Under the pieces are notes generated by a model. It ran no database searches, was not told where the DNA came from, and worked only from the letters and a program-made list of their open reading frames with translations. Positions 53,926 to 64,000 of a DNA stretch of 64,000 bases are shown here, one piece after another. How positions within the stretch are numbered: position 1 is the first letter of the stretch; every line of letters begins with the position of its first letter. A program made the translations under genes and the position numbers. The stretch is from Lasiodiplodia sp. COLG20 (lineage: Eukaryota; Ascomycota; Dothideomycetes; Botryosphaeriales; Botryosphaeriaceae): contig VNWV01000003.1 in the NCBI GenBank assembly GCA_009801085.1, positions 124,001 to 188,000 on the forward strand. Direction: 5' to 3'.

Positions 53926-56900
53926 ATGCAAGCTCAACGCATCGAGACGCCGCCTCCCCGCCCTTCGCCTCCGCCGGCTGTCGTTGCTGAGGGTTCCCTC
54001 AAGATCGACACCGCGGTCGCCGCGTCGCCTGCGCGTTCCGTTGAGCCTTCTCCCACCCAGACCCTCGGCCACTCGAGTCCTGAGCTCCCTCCGCTCCCGC
54101 AGCTCCCGTCGCTGGGCGGCATCCCTCGCACGCCGCACACCGCCGCTGCGAAGCGGCCCGCCGACCAGTCGCACTTCTACACCGCCAGCTGGGGATCGCC
54201 GTACCAGCAGCCGTCGCCCGAGTTCCACACCAAGTCCCGCCGCCACAACCGGGACACCTGGGCCCTCGACCCCGAGCCCGACGACGACGACTCGCCGCGC
54301 TTCGGCCTCGACCACCTGATCCCCAACCGCCTCGAGGAGAGCGGAGAGCCCAAGCTCAAGTTCAATCTCGAGCACCTGCTGCCCAAGCGCCTGCCGTCCT
54401 TCCTCACAAAGGACCCCGGCGATCCCTCCACGCCCACCAAAGCCCCCAAGCTTTGGCCCGACTTGGCTGCCGACAAGACCCCAGTCCCCGCCGCCGCCTC
54501 GTCGAAGCAGACCCCGCAGCTCTTCTTCCCGCGCGAGCCCACCGAAGGTTGGATAAAGCAGTTTCTGACCGGTCAGTGGCAGTCGGAGAAGGCCAATTGG
54601 TGGAGCGACGGCTCGACAGACGAGGACTCTGACGAAGGAGACGCGGGCGAAGCATCGCAAGACGGCCAGACCAGGGTTAAAGATAAGCATCGGAAGAGCA
54701 AAAAAGGCCACAAGTCGAGGAAAAACAACCTCACCTTGAAGCAGGCTGACTTCTGGGCTCATTTCGGTCAAAAGGGAAAAGAGACGTTTGAGAAGATGCT
54801 GGCCTCACGGTTTGCGGATACTCCGCCGGCGATGGATCGTCCCGCACCGCAACTAGCACCATCACACCCCGAACCGGAGAAGGTGGATGGCCAGGACGGT
54901 GAGTTGAAGACGGAGGTCCTTTTTGATGCGGAATCAAGAAGCCTCGCAAGCCGCGGCACCGAGGAGAGGAGCGTAGAGGAGAAGCCACCCCGGCCGATAT
55001 CGAAGGACGGGCCGCCCCCGCCGCCCAAGGCTCCCTCAAAGGCTCCCTCGCCAGTCAACGATGCCCCGCCGCCGCCGCCGCCCAAGGCAGCCGAACCTGC
55101 GCCCGTGCCGGCGCCGGTCAAGGCCGCCGACCTTCCCCCGAAACGGCCAAAGAAGCGCGTACTTTGGAGAAACAGGAACATTGTCATCCAGATACCGTAC
55201 GATCGCGAAAGAGGGAAGGAGGGTGGCCCGCCACGGCCTCTGACGTGGCAAGAGGTGGAAGGCCGCCTGAAGCAGTTCGAGGAAGCGGGTTGGAGCGTCC
55301 ATGGCTTCGATACCAGCGACGACAACGGCTTTGTCTCTAATGCCCTTGCTCAGAACCGTGAGATATGGCCAAACCCTGCAGAGGAGACACATCAATGGCG
55401 CACAACGCATACCACCCGTGTTTCGATCCCTGACAGAGCTGAGTGGGACAGATATGTTGCATTTTTGACGGAGCAGAAATTGGCTGCTCTGGGCGTGACC
55501 CTCGCGCCCGAAGAGGAAATAGTAGAGAACCCAATGTCTCGGTCGGCGTCGGCCCAGCAATTTGCTGGTGGACCCGGCTTGGCTTTCTCGCCGCCACCTC
55601 AGTCGATCTCTGTGGGTAGCCAAGGTTTCTCCACGTTTTCTGCACCCTTCTCGCTTCCTTCCGGCCCGTCTCCCGGTATCCCGGGTCACATGTCGAGGAC
55701 GTCGATCGCGTCGCCGATTTCTCCATTCGGAAACCAGAGGCCTAGCGGTCACCTTCACAGACATTCGACTTTCGCTTCGCCGTCGAATCTCCCTCAGCAG
55801 CAACCCACCCCTCCCGGACTGGCCAATTTCTCGCCTTCGTTGTTCCTGGCGCAGAATGGCGGGGCCCGCGGCGCTTCGCCTGCCATTCCTACCAGCGCCC
55901 CGGCCCCAGACATGATGTCGCCTGTGTCGCCGTTCACTAACAATGCCCAGATACACGGTCAGTATTCCTTCTCCCAGTCAACGGATACTTTCTCGCAGAT
56001 GCAACAGCAACAGCAACAATTGCAGCACCAGCTCCTCCAGCAGCAACAACAACAAATCCTCAACAACAGACCCCATCTCACGCTGGAGGAATTGCCTGAG
56101 GAAGATGCTGAGGAGGATCTCAGGCCTCAAACTCCGGCACAGACGAACAATGGACCCGGCCCGAACATTGTGGTTCCCACTCCACGCGGCAGCCACCGCC
56201 ACAACATTAGTGAGAATCTTGAAAGGGAGATCCTCGATGCCGAGTACCACCTCGAGGAGGCCATCAACCGTCAGCTGGATGAGGATGGAGAGTTCGGCCC
56301 TGGCAACAGATTTGGAATCCACAGTCCTCCCAGCAAGCCAACTCAGACGAATGGCAATGCGACTATGTGGCAAGGTTCTAATGGTATCCAACACCAGCCG
56401 CAGAACAGGCAGCAAAGCTTTGGCGGCCCCGGCTACCATGGCCACCATGAGGACGACGAAAGGACCAACATCTCTGATGTTGAAACAAACCCCAGCATCG
56501 AGGGTCAGAATGATCAGTCCACAGGTGTTTCGTCGTCGCACACCACTTTTGCAAGCTCCAACCTCAACACTAGCCATCACGTCAGCCACTCTAGTCAAGG
56601 CTCTGCAACCTCCAAGCTTAACGTTCAGGCACCGGAATTCAAGTTCCCCTCTGGGCAGTCATTCAATCCAACTGCGCAGTTCAGCCCCAGCAGCGGCAAC
56701 TTCACCTTCGGCCCTAATTTTCAGTCCGAGCCACAGCAGCAGTCTGGCGAACAACGCCCTCCTCCGAGTCGGGGCAGCACCAAGCTTCATGCTGCTGTGC
56801 CCAGCTTCGTTCCATCCTTCAAGCTCGGGGGATTGGGCTTGCCACAGCCGCCGGTTGTTCCTTCCATGCCCGCCATGCCCACCTCTACTTTTGATTTTGC

Positions 56901-59900
56901 TGCCCAAGGACCTGCGTTCAAGCCCGACGCCAACGCATTCCAGCCGGGTACTTCGCAACCCAACGGCTCCTCCCAGGATTCCGGAAAGCTGTTCAACATC
57001 GATATCCAAGAACAAGATATCGTCAAGCCTGCTAAGCGGAGTAAGGCGATCCCGATTGTCAAGCCGGATCTTCAGCAACAGCAAAGGGAGCAGGAAGAAG
57101 AGGAGATCTTCGACGAGCAAGGTCGCGCTATGCAGGCCGAGTGGCGGCAGAAGAGGGCCCGCCAAAACGCTCATGAGGGTGACTCTGAGCCAATGTTCGC
57201 CACTCCCCGTGTCGTTCCCTCGAACGCTCCTCCGCAGCCGCTTGGAGATGCGGTGCAGTCGCAGAACTTGGGCTACAAGGATAGGATCAGCCCTATACCC
57301 GAGGGCAAAGAGAATCAGACGCCAACACCCAATGGAATTCAGCGCCAGGCAACTCCTTTCAAGCCACGGGGCCCGCAGCAGCAGAACGAGGGTTACAACG
57401 TCGACTACAACAGAGGTCACCACACCAACCAGAACAGCATCGACCTTAACGAGGCGCAGCCATTCGATTTCAAGTTTGGTGTGCATGTCACGAAGCCTTC
57501 GACGGACATTCACGAGGCGCAGCAGGCCGGCGCCGGTCTGCGCCAGTTCAACCCCAGCCCTGCTGTCACGAATCCCAACAGCTACCAGCCCAGCGAGGGT
57601 GGTTCTTTCATGACTGCCATGGAGAATGGCAAGAACCAGCCAGGAGATGCCGATTATGAAGAGAGGCCTACTTTCAACGAGATCGACGAGATCATGAGGG
57701 CCATGAACGACCAGGGTTCCGAATTCGGTATCATCAGGGAATCCCCCCAATGGTCCCGCTCGAGCCCGCCGCCCAGACCTGAGTCCAACCTGCAGCCCGC
57801 TCAAGCTCTTTTCAGAAACGATGCGCCTAGCCCTATCCCTCAGCAGAGGCTGTACGCACCTCCGCACAACGATGGTGGTAATTCGTCCGGTCAAGATCCC
57901 TTCAGCGATTCTAAAGCCGGATTGGCCTACGAGTCACCTGTGCATAGGCTCGGCGGCGACAACGTCGCTGTCAGCGACTGGGATGACATCGTTTCAACTG
58001 AAGAAGAGAACAAATTTAAGTCTCGGCGCGGTTTCTTCGATTCTCGCGTTGACGGCCTTATCGACAATGTACTGCAGAGCCGCCTTGGTCCTCTTGAGAG
58101 GAGCATTCACACTATCAAGGACTCGATATCTGCTATTGCTATGATGCGTGCCGGTCGTACCTCGCGTCGTAGCTTCTCAGGCGAACCTGGAGAAAGCGAT
58201 GCTGACGATGAGGATGACGACCTCGCATCCCAACACCGCAACCGCTCGCCAGGCAAGAATCGTAAGCTTGAAAAGATCAAGACCGCTGTTGTGGAAGCCT
58301 TGTCTCAGGCTACCATGCCTCCAATGCCGTCAAAGTCGCCTGGCATCGACATTGCTGAATTCTACCAAGCTCTTGCTGACCTGAAGATGTCGATCGCTCG
58401 CTCTGCTGCCACCGGCCAACTTGATGATTTCCGTGAGATCATGGAAGAGGCCCTCAACCGTCAGAGCTCAGTTCTTTCCCAGAAGAAGCAGCAGGAGGCT
58501 AACGCGGAAGCTGTGGCTCGTATCGCGGAATTGGAGAGGACGGTTGACGAGTTGCAACAGCGCATGGAAGTCACGATTGAAAGCCGAAAGGTTGCCGAGC
58601 GCTCTGAAGATGACGCCCAACGCAAGCTCGCCCTGACCGAAGAAGAATTGCTTCTCCTTCGCGCCCAAGGCCGAGATGATGCTAACAAGATCCGGGCTCT
58701 GAACGAGGAAGCGCATGAACTGAAGATGAGGCTCGGTTCCTCTGAGTCCTCTCAAGAGGAGCTCCGCCGGCGTCTCGTCACGCTCGAAACGCAGAACGAA
58801 GCACTCGAGGCTACGCTTGATGAGTACCGCTTGTCTAGTAAGAAGTGGTCGGATGAGATCAACAAGGCGAACGAGGATAACGAGACGCTCCGCCGTTCAA
58901 TCAGCACCCTGGAATCCCAGAACCAGGAGTCCATCCGCGGCCGCGAGAAGATGCGCCACAGACTTGAGCAACTGCAGAAGGATTTGGTGGCGGCTACTAG
59001 CCAAGTCGCTGACGAGAAGGCTCGCTGGTCTAGGCAGGAGGAGGAGCACGTCAAGAAATACGAGACTCTTCGTGCTAGAATCGAGGCCGAGGCTCGCACT
59101 CGCGAGCGGTTTGAAAGGGAGATGGAGAGGCTTGAGGGCCAGGAACGCGAGGGCATGCGCCTCAAGGTCATCTTGGAGCAGACCCAGAGACACAATGCTA
59201 GCATGGAGGAGGCCATGAACAAGCTCCGTGTGGAGAATTCCGAATTCCAGAAGAGGGCCGAGCGCTTTGAGCGCGAGTTCCATGAGTCGAGGGAGATTGC
59301 TCGCGCAGAGATCAAGCGTACCCGCATGGTTATGGAGGCCGAGCTCAACGCTGCCAACAACCAGGTCAACATTGTGCGCTCCGAGCTTGAGAGCGAGAAC
59401 ACCAGGCTCCGCAATGAGATCGACCAGCTACGCATGGACCGCGATACGGAGAAGGCTAGGCATGAGCTTGTGCTTGAGGGTGAAGCTGACGCTAAGCGCG
59501 ATGCTCTTCGGGAGGCTCACGATGGCAGAGACCGTGCCCTCAGAGAACAGCAGCACCGTTACGAGAAGGCTATGGAGGACCAGCAACAGCGCTACGAGAA
59601 GACCATGGAAGACCAGCAGCATCGGTACGAGAGGGAGATTGGTATGCTCGAGAAGCGCTTCGCCGAGAAGGTTGAGGACCATCAGCAGCGCTACGAAAAG
59701 ACGATCGAAGACCTCCACCGCCAGCACAACCGCGACTTGGCCAACGCAATTGAGGACAAGCAGCACAACGAGCAGACCCTCAATGACCGTCTTGCACTCG
59801 CCGACGAGAAGGTGGAATTCCTACAAGACAAGGTTGTCCACCTCGAGGAGAAGCTCGAGGTTGCCAAGTCTGCGGCCCATGCCGCTGCCGTTGCCGCTCA

Positions 59901-61002
59901 GTCAGCCAAGACTCCCACTCTTCCTTCCGAGACCGTTCTGCCCAGCGCTGCAGAGAGGGTGTCGCCTCAGGCTCTCCGCGAGTCGATCGCCGTTCTCCAG
60001 GAACAGCTTCAGGAGCGCGAGGAGCGCATCGAGGCTCTCGACCAGAAGCTATCCGAGTTCGATGGCGACGCTCCGCAGAAACTCAAAGAGAAGGAGACGG
60101 AGATTGGCTGGCTGCGCGAGTTACTCGGCGTTCGCGTCGACGACATTACCGACCTCATCGATGCTCTGGCACAGCCCGCTTTCGACCGCGAGCAGGTCCG
60201 CGACGCTGCCATTCGCATCCGCACCAACCTGCAAATGGAGCAGCATGAGAAGGAGCGTCTCATCTCGGGCGGCCAGACCTTCCCCGCTCTGGCAAGTCTT
60301 TCCAACTTTGCCTCGCCCAAGGCTGCCCAGCTTGCTGCTGCTATCGGCAACTGGCGCAAAGGCAGGGAGAATGCCGGCGCTAGCAAGCTCTCGCGCTCTT
60401 CCTCGGCCGCCGACAACCATGAGCAGACGCCTTCCAAGGCCCCTAACCCCTCTGCAGGCTTCCTTGCTGGTCTCATGACCCCGCCAGCTTCGCAACTCCG
60501 TCGCACCCCCACGCCTTCGACCGGCCGCCGTGCGCGTGATCGCGAGTCTTTCTCGTCTTCCACCTCCGCCCGTGGATTCCCCATCCTAAGTAGCGTGTCA
60601 CAGGGCAAGCAACGCACTGGCTCTTCTTTGAGCCACCACCACTTCGACCACCACCAACTGGCAACGCCGCCCGGCTCCCGCGGTGGAACCGGTCTCTTGA
60701 CCAAGAGCGCGTACGACCACGACGCGCCTGACAGCACGTTCAGCCCGAGCCAGTTCCACTACGATGAGGAAACGGACGGTGATGAGGCATACATGTACCA
60801 GCAGCAACAGCAGCATGAACACGACGTGAGGATGATGGACGGGAGGATAGTGGATGAGAGGTACGGAATCGGCGTTGCAGTGAGTCCAGATTTGGACGAA
60901 GGGATTCACGTTGGCGCCGTGCCGCAGCCTCAGATGATGCAATTTGAGCCATTTGGACCAGGGTCAGGGTTCAGTCATCATGGACATCAGGGTCACCAAT
61001 AA
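53926..61002 (+). CDS. Large fungal coiled-coil protein (2358 aa, single exon)
   Basis: Start at MQAQRIETPPPRPSP; no ATG in frame upstream. Layout: disordered Pro/Ser-rich N-terminus with two related segments (FGLDHLIPNRLEESGEPK and FNLEHLLPKRLP); a Pro tract (about 360-400); a conserved-looking region (about 408-525) starting KKRVLWRNRNIVIQIPYDRE and containing RPLTWQEVEGRLKQFEEAGW; a poly-Gln tract (about 685-715); long disordered Gln/Asn/Ser-rich middle to about 1370; and a heptad coiled coil from about 1520 to 2055 with near-identical repeats of the form EDQQHRYEKAM around 1870-1930. A basic Ser/Pro-rich tail with poly-Gln and His-rich end (HHGHQGHQ) follows. The WRN-type segment is familiar from other ascomycete coiled-coil proteins but I cannot name it. 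A cytoskeletal, septal or spindle-pole scaffold role is possible. An intron cannot be ruled out. Confidence 0.85.
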   Translation: MQAQRIETPPPRPSPPPAVVAEGSLKIDTAVAASPARSVEPSPTQTLGHSSPELPPLPQLPSLGGIPRTPHTAAAKRPADQSHFYTASWGSPYQQPSPEFHTKSRRHNRDTWALDPEPDDDDSPRFGLDHLIPNRLEESGEPKLKFNLEHLLPKRLPSFLTKDPGDPSTPTKAPKLWPDLAADKTPVPAAASSKQTPQLFFPREPTEGWIKQFLTGQWQSEKANWWSDGSTDEDSDEGDAGEASQDGQTRVKDKHRKSKKGHKSRKNNLTLKQADFWAHFGQKGKETFEKMLASRFADTPPAMDRPAPQLAPSHPEPEKVDGQDGELKTEVLFDAESRSLASRGTEERSVEEKPPRPISKDGPPPPPKAPSKAPSPVNDAPPPPPPKAAEPAPVPAPVKAADLPPKRPKKRVLWRNRNIVIQIPYDRERGKEGGPPRPLTWQEVEGRLKQFEEAGWSVHGFDTSDDNGFVSNALAQNREIWPNPAEETHQWRTTHTTRVSIPDRAEWDRYVAFLTEQKLAALGVTLAPEEEIVENPMSRSASAQQFAGGPGLAFSPPPQSISVGSQGFSTFSAPFSLPSGPSPGIPGHMSRTSIASPISPFGNQRPSGHLHRHSTFASPSNLPQQQPTPPGLANFSPSLFLAQNGGARGASPAIPTSAPAPDMMSPVSPFTNNAQIHGQYSFSQSTDTFSQMQQQQQQLQHQLLQQQQQQILNNRPHLTLEELPEEDAEEDLRPQTPAQTNNGPGPNIVVPTPRGSHRHNISENLEREILDAEYHLEEAINRQLDEDGEFGPGNRFGIHSPPSKPTQTNGNATMWQGSNGIQHQPQNRQQSFGGPGYHGHHEDDERTNISDVETNPSIEGQNDQSTGVSSSHTTFASSNLNTSHHVSHSSQGSATSKLNVQAPEFKFPSGQSFNPTAQFSPSSGNFTFGPNFQSEPQQQSGEQRPPPSRGSTKLHAAVPSFVPSFKLGGLGLPQPPVVPSMPAMPTSTFDFAAQGPAFKPDANAFQPGTSQPNGSSQDSGKLFNIDIQEQDIVKPAKRSKAIPIVKPDLQQQQREQEEEEIFDEQGRAMQAEWRQKRARQNAHEGDSEPMFATPRVVPSNAPPQPLGDAVQSQNLGYKDRISPIPEGKENQTPTPNGIQRQATPFKPRGPQQQNEGYNVDYNRGHHTNQNSIDLNEAQPFDFKFGVHVTKPSTDIHEAQQAGAGLRQFNPSPAVTNPNSYQPSEGGSFMTAMENGKNQPGDADYEERPTFNEIDEIMRAMNDQGSEFGIIRESPQWSRSSPPPRPESNLQPAQALFRNDAPSPIPQQRLYAPPHNDGGNSSGQDPFSDSKAGLAYESPVHRLGGDNVAVSDWDDIVSTEEENKFKSRRGFFDSRVDGLIDNVLQSRLGPLERSIHTIKDSISAIAMMRAGRTSRRSFSGEPGESDADDEDDDLASQHRNRSPGKNRKLEKIKTAVVEALSQATMPPMPSKSPGIDIAEFYQALADLKMSIARSAATGQLDDFREIMEEALNRQSSVLSQKKQQEANAEAVARIAELERTVDELQQRMEVTIESRKVAERSEDDAQRKLALTEEELLLLRAQGRDDANKIRALNEEAHELKMRLGSSESSQEELRRRLVTLETQNEALEATLDEYRLSSKKWSDEINKANEDNETLRRSISTLESQNQESIRGREKMRHRLEQLQKDLVAATSQVADEKARWSRQEEEHVKKYETLRARIEAEARTRERFEREMERLEGQEREGMRLKVILEQTQRHNASMEEAMNKLRVENSEFQKRAERFEREFHESREIARAEIKRTRMVMEAELNAANNQVNIVRSELESENTRLRNEIDQLRMDRDTEKARHELVLEGEADAKRDALREAHDGRDRALREQQHRYEKAMEDQQQRYEKTMEDQQHRYEREIGMLEKRFAEKVEDHQQRYEKTIEDLHRQHNRDLANAIEDKQHNEQTLNDRLALADEKVEFLQDKVVHLEEKLEVAKSAAHAAAVAAQSAKTPTLPSETVLPSAAERVSPQALRESIAVLQEQLQEREERIEALDQKLSEFDGDAPQKLKEKETEIGWLRELLGVRVDDITDLIDALAQPAFDREQVRDAAIRIRTNLQMEQHEKERLISGGQTFPALASLSNFASPKAAQLAAAIGNWRKGRENAGASKLSRSSSAADNHEQTPSKAPNPSAGFLAGLMTPPASQLRRTPTPSTGRRARDRESFSSSTSARGFPILSSVSQGKQRTGSSLSHHHFDHHQLATPPGSRGGTGLLTKSAYDHDAPDSTFSPSQFHYDEETDGDEAYMYQQQQQHEHDVRMMDGRIVDERYGIGVAVSPDLDEGIHVGAVPQPQMMQFEPFGPGSGFSHHGHQGHQ

Positions 61003-62365
61003 GTTGAGCGGAGCTAAGGAGGATCATCGTTGATAGGGATTATTGCGGAAGATGGTGGATCAAGATTGGAACCAAAACGCATGTTTCTTTTGTTATTTTT
61101 TTTTCTCTTGTGGATTGTTGGTATGTTATGGCTTTCCTATTCCTAATTCTCATTCTTGGCACCCACGCACCGTACACTGAAGTACAGCACTTGCAGGCCT
61201 TGCTCATTTGGCTTTGCGTCCACTCCTTTGGTCTTTGGCTTTGCTTCTTTTCCTTTTCACCAAGTTGTAACAACGGAATTCTTGTTGTTGTCAGCGTTGT
61301 TGTTTTCCTGTCTATCACTGTTCATTCATATCAAGCACAAACCAACCAACTTGCGCTTGCAAACGTCGAACCTTTTTAGATACCCCCGAGAGGAAGTGAA
61401 AAGGAGGGAAAGAAAGATAATCATTTGTCGTTGTCGTTGTCGTTATTGCACCGAGACAGAAAGAAAGAATGAGATAATAGCATCGTTAGCCCTTTTTCCG
61501 ATACTACTCCTATCATTGCCGAGGGCTTGAATTGACATTGTGAGTATAAGAATGAGGTTTATATAGGCTTGGCTATCTTGCTTGGGAGTTTTTAGGTCAT
61601 TTGACCGTGTCTTTTAGTGGGGTCCAAGATGTCAGGGCTAATGCTTGTTGGTAGGTTATATTTTCCGTATTTTCAAAGAGGGCTTTTTTTAGGGGTCCTG
61701 CTTTTGGACTTGATTCAAGGATGGATGAAACTAAATAGAGGTGGTGGTGGAGTCATTAGTCGATGCAGGATTTGCCTTGCTTCTAACTCTGTAGACATTA
61801 AGACTTTGCCTTCAGGGAGCGTTTTAAGATCTTTATAAATGGTGAGATGAATAGGAAGCACATAAGGTTGAAAGACTAACGCTAAGTGAAGATTACCCTG
61901 GTGCTCTTTTTTCCCTCGTGGTTTTATCCTAATCTACGTTTCTATTCTTATTCCCTAGTTGTCCCTATCAGCAGATTGGTTTATGTCATCCCACGTACGC
62001 ATCCGTGCAAATGTATTGAAGCAAATTATGCATTCGAAGTAGCAGAACGAAGGAAAAAGAATCTGTGCATTTGTGAAATCGAATACTTGAAGTTCTGCTT
62101 CCAACAGCAACATCTAGCAGCAAGAAATTCAAACTCGATACATCCCTCCGCACTTGCACGCAAAAGTTCTTGCGACATTCACGCAATTTGACTAAAGTAA
62201 ATGCGCCATTGATGAGGAAAGATGCAACGTGGTATTATGCAATACAAACCGCCGACCAAAATAAAGCAAATGCAGTCCCCCCAACCCCGGGAAAACCCAG
62301 AGTTCCCAATCATTATCCCCCAATTTTCCTCTCTTGATCCAGACGATCATCGCCCGCCCACTCTT
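61003..62365. other. Convergent 3' flanks of the coiled-coil and scy1 genes
   Basis: 1.36 kb between two convergent genes. AT-rich, with several T runs and a TTGTCG repeat at 61424-61444. No frame with protein-like content is seen. It probably holds both 3' untranslated regions and terminators. Confidence 0.55.
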
Positions 62366-64000
62366 CTATAACAAACTCTCATACTGATCTAACCCCTTCC
62401 TCTGTCCTTGTTGTTGTTGTTGTGGTTGTTGCTGCTGCTGCGGCTGTGCCATCCCTGCACCAGCACCGCCGAAGGATCCCAGACTGGCCTGCCTTGCGGG
62501 TGGCGGGGCGATGCCAAACCCAGAGTATGGACTACTACCACTTGTACTCTGCTGCGCGAACCTATTCAGCCCCGTAGCAGGAGTACCCATCTGCTGCTGT
62601 CTAGCCGCAGCGCCCCAATCCACTGTGGTCGAACTCAAGCTCGACTGATGCTGCTGCTGGGAGCTCAAGATACCCATGTTCATGAGTCCACCGCTGGGAG
62701 TCTGCTGCTGCTGTTGTTGCGGTCGCGAGGGCTGCAGCGGTAGCGAGAATGCCGACGAACTCGACGTCATTGACGACGAGCCCCAGCCATTCATCGTGCC
62801 CGTGGCCGTGCCACCTGTTGATTGCGGCTTGAGCGCTGCGAAGCTGCCGAGTGAGCTGCTGCTGTGATCCGGGGTAGCCGAGCGATAAGTGCTCTGCGAT
62901 GGTTGCAGGGTTTGCACACCCATACCCATGCCCATGCGGGGCGGAGGCGTGGAAGTCTGCTGGGGAGGGGGTGGTGTGCTCCAATTGAAGGTCGGCGCCG
63001 CAGACGATGACGACTGGACGGACTGTGTGCGCGGGTTGTTAGGGCGCGCGGCTGGCGGCTGCAGGCCCGCCGAAACAGGAGGAGAGGTCGCGGTGGACGA
63101 AGTGGCCCAGCCGGCGTCGAAGGAGTCGCCTGCTGAAAAGCTATTGGTAGGGCGCCCGGTGACGAGGCTTTCGAAATCGGCCTCGTCGCCGTTGGCACTG
63201 GTTCCGTTGGCAGGTGAGATGCCGCCGAACGACATGAAGTCGTCCGCGCGGGCGGCAGAGGCGGTATTGCCCGTGGAAAGCTCTTGAAGCTTTCGGGTCT
63301 GTTCCTGTTCGATGCGGGTCGATGATTGTTTTATGAGGGCCATGAAGGCCTGGAATTGTTGAAGGTTGAGGAGAGGCCCTAAGCTGAAGTTCCAGAGGAT
63401 CGGAAGGACCTCCATGGCGAGGAAGTCGGAGTCCGCAATCTTGCCGACTTCCTGGAAAACATCAAGAGACGCCATCTGCATGCATTAGCCACAGATATTT
63501 AGAATTCAAGAACGGCGTCTTACCATCACAGCGGGCTCTTTCGTTTTGATTGCCTTCAACAGTGGCACGACCTTCTCCTGAATGGTATACTTATCCAGGA
63601 CAGCCGCGTTTTGTTTTTGCTTCGGTCTGTCTGCGCCGAAGCCGTCCAACCCGTCCCCTGCGTCTTCTGCAATCCCGCCCCCACAGAGAGTCCGGAAAGC
63701 CTGAAGCCCACGAATCTTGATGCCCATACTGGTAGTCTTTGCAAAGACGTTGGCGACGATGGGAAAGAATTCGTTCTTGATTGTGGAGAAGTCAAGGACG
63801 TAGATGATGATAGGTAATGTTCTTAGAGCAGCATCCACCAAAGAGTGTGTTGGTGATTGCAAGGCGAGAACAATGAGCGGGAGAACGTCTATAGTTAGTT
63901 AGCAAAAGCCGTGGTACATCTGGCGCCTGGAGCCTACCGTCTTTGAACTCTTTGCCTGTACAGTTTTCAGACATGAGTTTCATGTTCTCCAAGATGATCA
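62366..64000 (-). CDS. scy1: SCY1-family pseudokinase, C-terminal part (gene runs off the window)
   Basis: Scy1/SCYL proteins are kinase-like proteins of the Golgi/endosome transport machinery. Model of the visible part: complement(join(62366..63475,63524..63888,63938..>64000)). The introns are 48 and 49 nt with GTAAGA and GTAGGC donors; both junctions keep frame. The kinase-like domain lies beyond the right edge. Visible: end of the alpha-solenoid HEAT region (VLPLIVLALQSPTHSLVDAA, KIRGLQAFRTLCGGG, MMASLDVFQEVGKIAD, VLPILWNFSLGPLLN), then a long Gln/Ser/Gly/Pro-rich disordered tail with several FG-like and GWG, GLNRF motifs, typical of fungal Scy1. The C-terminus is QRKGLDQYESLL. The gene is partial only because of the window; nothing indicates a break. 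Confidence 0.87.

Noticed and set aside
53704..54771. 355-codon minus-strand frame
   Set aside because: Antisense to the 5' end of the coiled-coil gene; no domain content.
55943..57613. 556-codon plus-strand frame
   Set aside because: Shifted frame inside the coiled-coil gene; Arg/Ser-rich nonsense composition.
1..64000. tRNA, rRNA, CRISPR array, insertion sequence or viral gene
   Set aside because: I looked for T-arm-like GTTCGA motifs with acceptor stems, rRNA-like blocks, spaced direct repeats and transposase or reverse-transcriptase motifs by eye and found none convincing.

Overview
The window is nuclear DNA from a filamentous ascomycete (Pezizomycotina, most like a Dothideomycete or near relative). 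Coding regions are GC-rich and cut by short introns (41-331 nt, mostly 46-70) with GT..AG borders and CTRAY-like branch sites. The products are typical of this group: a Rad51 close to the Aspergillus protein, an ascomycete laccase ending in DSGL, a Zn2Cys6 regulator, a DUF3433 protein and a HET-like protein. All exon models below were built by hand from splice signals, frame continuity and family knowledge.

Layout, left to right. 1-10.4 kb, minus strand: a low-complexity hypothetical protein, the nucleoporin Nup120/Nup160 (5 exons) and the recombinase Rad51 (5 exons). 11.4-13.6 kb, plus: a DUF1446/AtuA-like protein. 13.9-14.4 kb, plus: a small cysteine-rich secreted protein. 15.7-17.1 kb, plus: phosphoglycerate kinase. 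17.5-18.1 kb, minus: proteasome subunit Sem1/Dss1. 18.7-21.4 kb, plus: Iml2/TTC39. 22.0-22.7 kb, plus: an orphan zinc-finger-like protein. 23.4-27.4 kb, minus: a DUF3433 multi-pass membrane protein. 28.2-31.5 kb, minus: a Zn2Cys6 factor of the cutinase/fatty-acid regulator type. 31.5-34.9 kb: 3.5 kb with no gene I can support. 34.9-36.5 kb, minus: an acyl-CoA dehydrogenase. 37.4-40.9 kb, plus: an Asn-rich protein, a hypothetical protein and a GH16 hydrolase. 41.1-43.2 kb, minus: a HET-like protein. 43.2-47.6 kb: a gene-poor stretch with exon-like fragments. 47.6-49.0 kb, minus: a Thr-rich secreted protein. 50.8-53.0 kb, plus: a laccase. 53.9-61.0 kb, plus: a 2358-residue single-exon coiled-coil protein. 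62.4-64.0 kb, minus: the 3' part of SCY1, which runs off the right edge.

Most genes are unlinked housekeeping functions: nuclear pore, recombination, glycolysis, proteasome, vesicle traffic. Accessory or lineage-specific genes (secreted, low-complexity, HET-like, laccase, GH16) concentrate between 37 and 53 kb. I see no secondary-metabolite cluster, rRNA, tRNA, CRISPR or intact transposon. A fatty-acid link between the Ctf1-like factor and the adjacent acyl-CoA dehydrogenase is possible but only by inference.

I did not find a clear new system. The best leads are the 10-Cys secreted protein, a possible hidden signal-peptide exon upstream of GH16, the unexplained exon-like segment at 44.2-45.5 kb, a GC-AG intron in rad51, and two putative metal-binding cysteine clusters in the HET-like protein.
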